A program made the translations under genes and the position numbers. From positions 1-41,795 of the forward strand of contig CAJWAI010000008.1 of assembly GCA_913020145.1 (NCBI GenBank): 41,795 nucleotides of DNA. Direction: 5' to 3'. The notes below the pieces were generated by a model that worked only from the letters and a program-made list of their open reading frames with translations, ran no database searches and was not told the origin of the DNA. The stretch is from an uncultured Gammaproteobacteria bacterium. GTDB lineage: Bacteria > Pseudomonadota > Gammaproteobacteria > Magnimaribacterales > TMED112. Below, one piece after another: positions 41,101 to 41,795 of this stretch (the stretch's first letter is position 1; every line of letters starts with the position of its first letter).

Positions 41101-41700
41101 TTAGAATGTTGACCCAAGAGTCAAAAATAATCCGTCTTCATCTTCTGTCATAGCACCACCGTCCTCATGGGAAAACGAGCTATAACCTACAGAGCCATCA
41201 AAATCAGCTAACGTAAAACTATAAGAAAGAAGGACATTAGATCCATATCCTTCATAGTCTCCATAAGATACACTAAAGTCTTCATAGCTATAAGATAGTT
41301 CCATATAATCAGCGTCGCCTTCTGATGGTTGGTAGTAAGAAAAACCTACACCTTCATATGATCCAGAGAAGTAATATTCTTCAAAATCACCACCAGCATC
41401 TGGATAGGCATAACTGATATAACCTACGTCATAACCAAATCCAGCTTCGGTTTCACCCGAATAGCCAGCATAAGTATCTAACTCTAGGCCAGCACCACCA
41501 AAAGAAACATTAGAGCCCCATGTTCCAACATAAAAGCCAGAAGCATGAGCGTAATCAAAACCACCACTATAAGCGAGATTATCCATTGTCTGGGTCATCC
41601 CTCTCCAGAAGTAGTTTGACGATATAGTAAAGTTTGAAGATATTGCTCCAAACATATTCAATGCCATTAACATGACAGAAGTCATAAGTATTTTTTTCAT
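41101..41700 (-). CDS. TorF-like putative outer-membrane porin (TIGR02001 family)
   Basis: 199 residues from the ATG at 41700, chosen because GGAGG lies seven bases upstream; the frame opens four codons earlier. Signal peptide about 1-20 (KKILMTSVMLMALNMFGAIS), then the family start TISSNYFWRGMTQTMDNLAYSGGFDY and HASGFYVGTWGSNVSF. The rest is alternating, aromatic-rich beta strands with many Gly, Tyr and Asp, ending FLTLGSTF with a terminal Phe as in outer-membrane barrels. Such genes often sit beside ammonium transporter and PII genes, as here beside amt; an ammonium or amine uptake role is inference. Confidence 0.88.
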   Translation of the reverse strand: MKKILMTSVMLMALNMFGAISSNFTISSNYFWRGMTQTMDNLAYSGGFDYAHASGFYVGTWGSNVSFGGAGLELDTYAGYSGETEAGFGYDVGYISYAYPDAGGDFEEYYFSGSYEGVGFSYYQPSEGDADYMELSYSYEDFSVSYGDYEGYGSNVLLSYSFTLADFDGSVGYSSFSHEDGGAMTEDEDGLFLTLGSTF

Positions 41701-41795
41701 AAACACCTCCATTTTTGTCTCTCCTCTAACCCCGAGTGACTGACGGAAAGGTTTAATTATTTAGTTAGCGTTCCTACAATATGCGCTAATATTTT

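Overview
The window is AT-rich, gene-dense DNA from a free-living, probably marine gammaproteobacterium. The lineage call is inference. It rests on a TonB2-type energy-transduction operon (DUF3450, TtpC, ExbB2, ExbD2, TonB2, TPR), the rpoH-thiS-thiG-trmB and mutY-yggX linkages, lysylatable EF-P, and very tight spacing. The low GC and compactness recall SAR86-like genomes, but I cannot prove that without a search. The window is almost all chromosomal core and metabolic genes. I saw no integrase, transposase, prophage, CRISPR or toxin-antitoxin module.

Layout. 0-2.7 kb: small accessory genes (membrane-anchored Cys-rich protein, cupin, SMR transporter, MAPEG protein, Ser-rich secreted protein, KEKE-tailed lipoprotein). 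They surround a decayed patch (940-1255) that holds a truncated GFA-family gene and a tiny Cys-rich frame. 2.7-5.8 kb: alanine dehydrogenase, then an AIM24-family protein flanked by four unknown small membrane proteins. 5.8-8.9 kb: class III aminotransferase, nitronate monooxygenase-like protein, membrane-anchored prolyl 4-hydroxylase-like dioxygenase. 8.9-13.4 kb: UvrD-family helicase, lipB-lipA, yaaA. 13.4-16.1 kb: a 51-aa gene divergent from rpoH, then thiS-thiG-trmB. 16.1-20.0 kb, minus strand: efp-argS-SPOR protein-yggS-yggT. 20.0-26.5 kb: DUF1295 protein, then the six-gene TonB2 operon. 26.5-30.0 kb, minus strand: rmuC-TSUP-lgt-thyA. 30.0-35.4 kb: MocR-type aminotransferase, His/Met/Arg-rich secreted protein, AlkA-like glycosylase, HCCA isomerase-like protein, DUF1330, epoxide hydrolase and an ion channel with an unusual filter. 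35.4-37.6 kb: YHYH-type protein, tRNA-Phe(GAA), a tandem paralogue pair, NadD-like nucleotidyltransferase. 37.5-41.7 kb: gpmA-mutY-yggX, a cysteine-less rhodanese-domain protein, and a TorF-like porin-amt pair.

How the genes work together. Alanine dehydrogenase, two aminotransferases, the nitronate oxidase and Amt point to amino-nitrogen scavenging. The TonB2 operon would energise outer-membrane receptors encoded elsewhere. LipB and LipA form the octanoyl-to-lipoyl pathway. ThiS and ThiG make the thiazole of thiamine. MutY, the AlkA-like enzyme, UvrD and RmuC are repair or recombination factors, and YaaA and YggX limit iron and oxidative damage. Many genes overlap by 1-40 bases, and two divergent pairs are separated by only 3 and 23 bases, so some promoters must lie inside neighbouring genes.

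I found no clear new defence or mobile system. The best leads are the AIM24 small-membrane-protein cluster, the decayed patch with its Cys-rich micro-frame, the channel with a shifted acidic filter residue, the catalytically dead rhodanese, the two small genes near 13.5 and 31.7 kb, and the tandem paralogues that share long identical DNA blocks.
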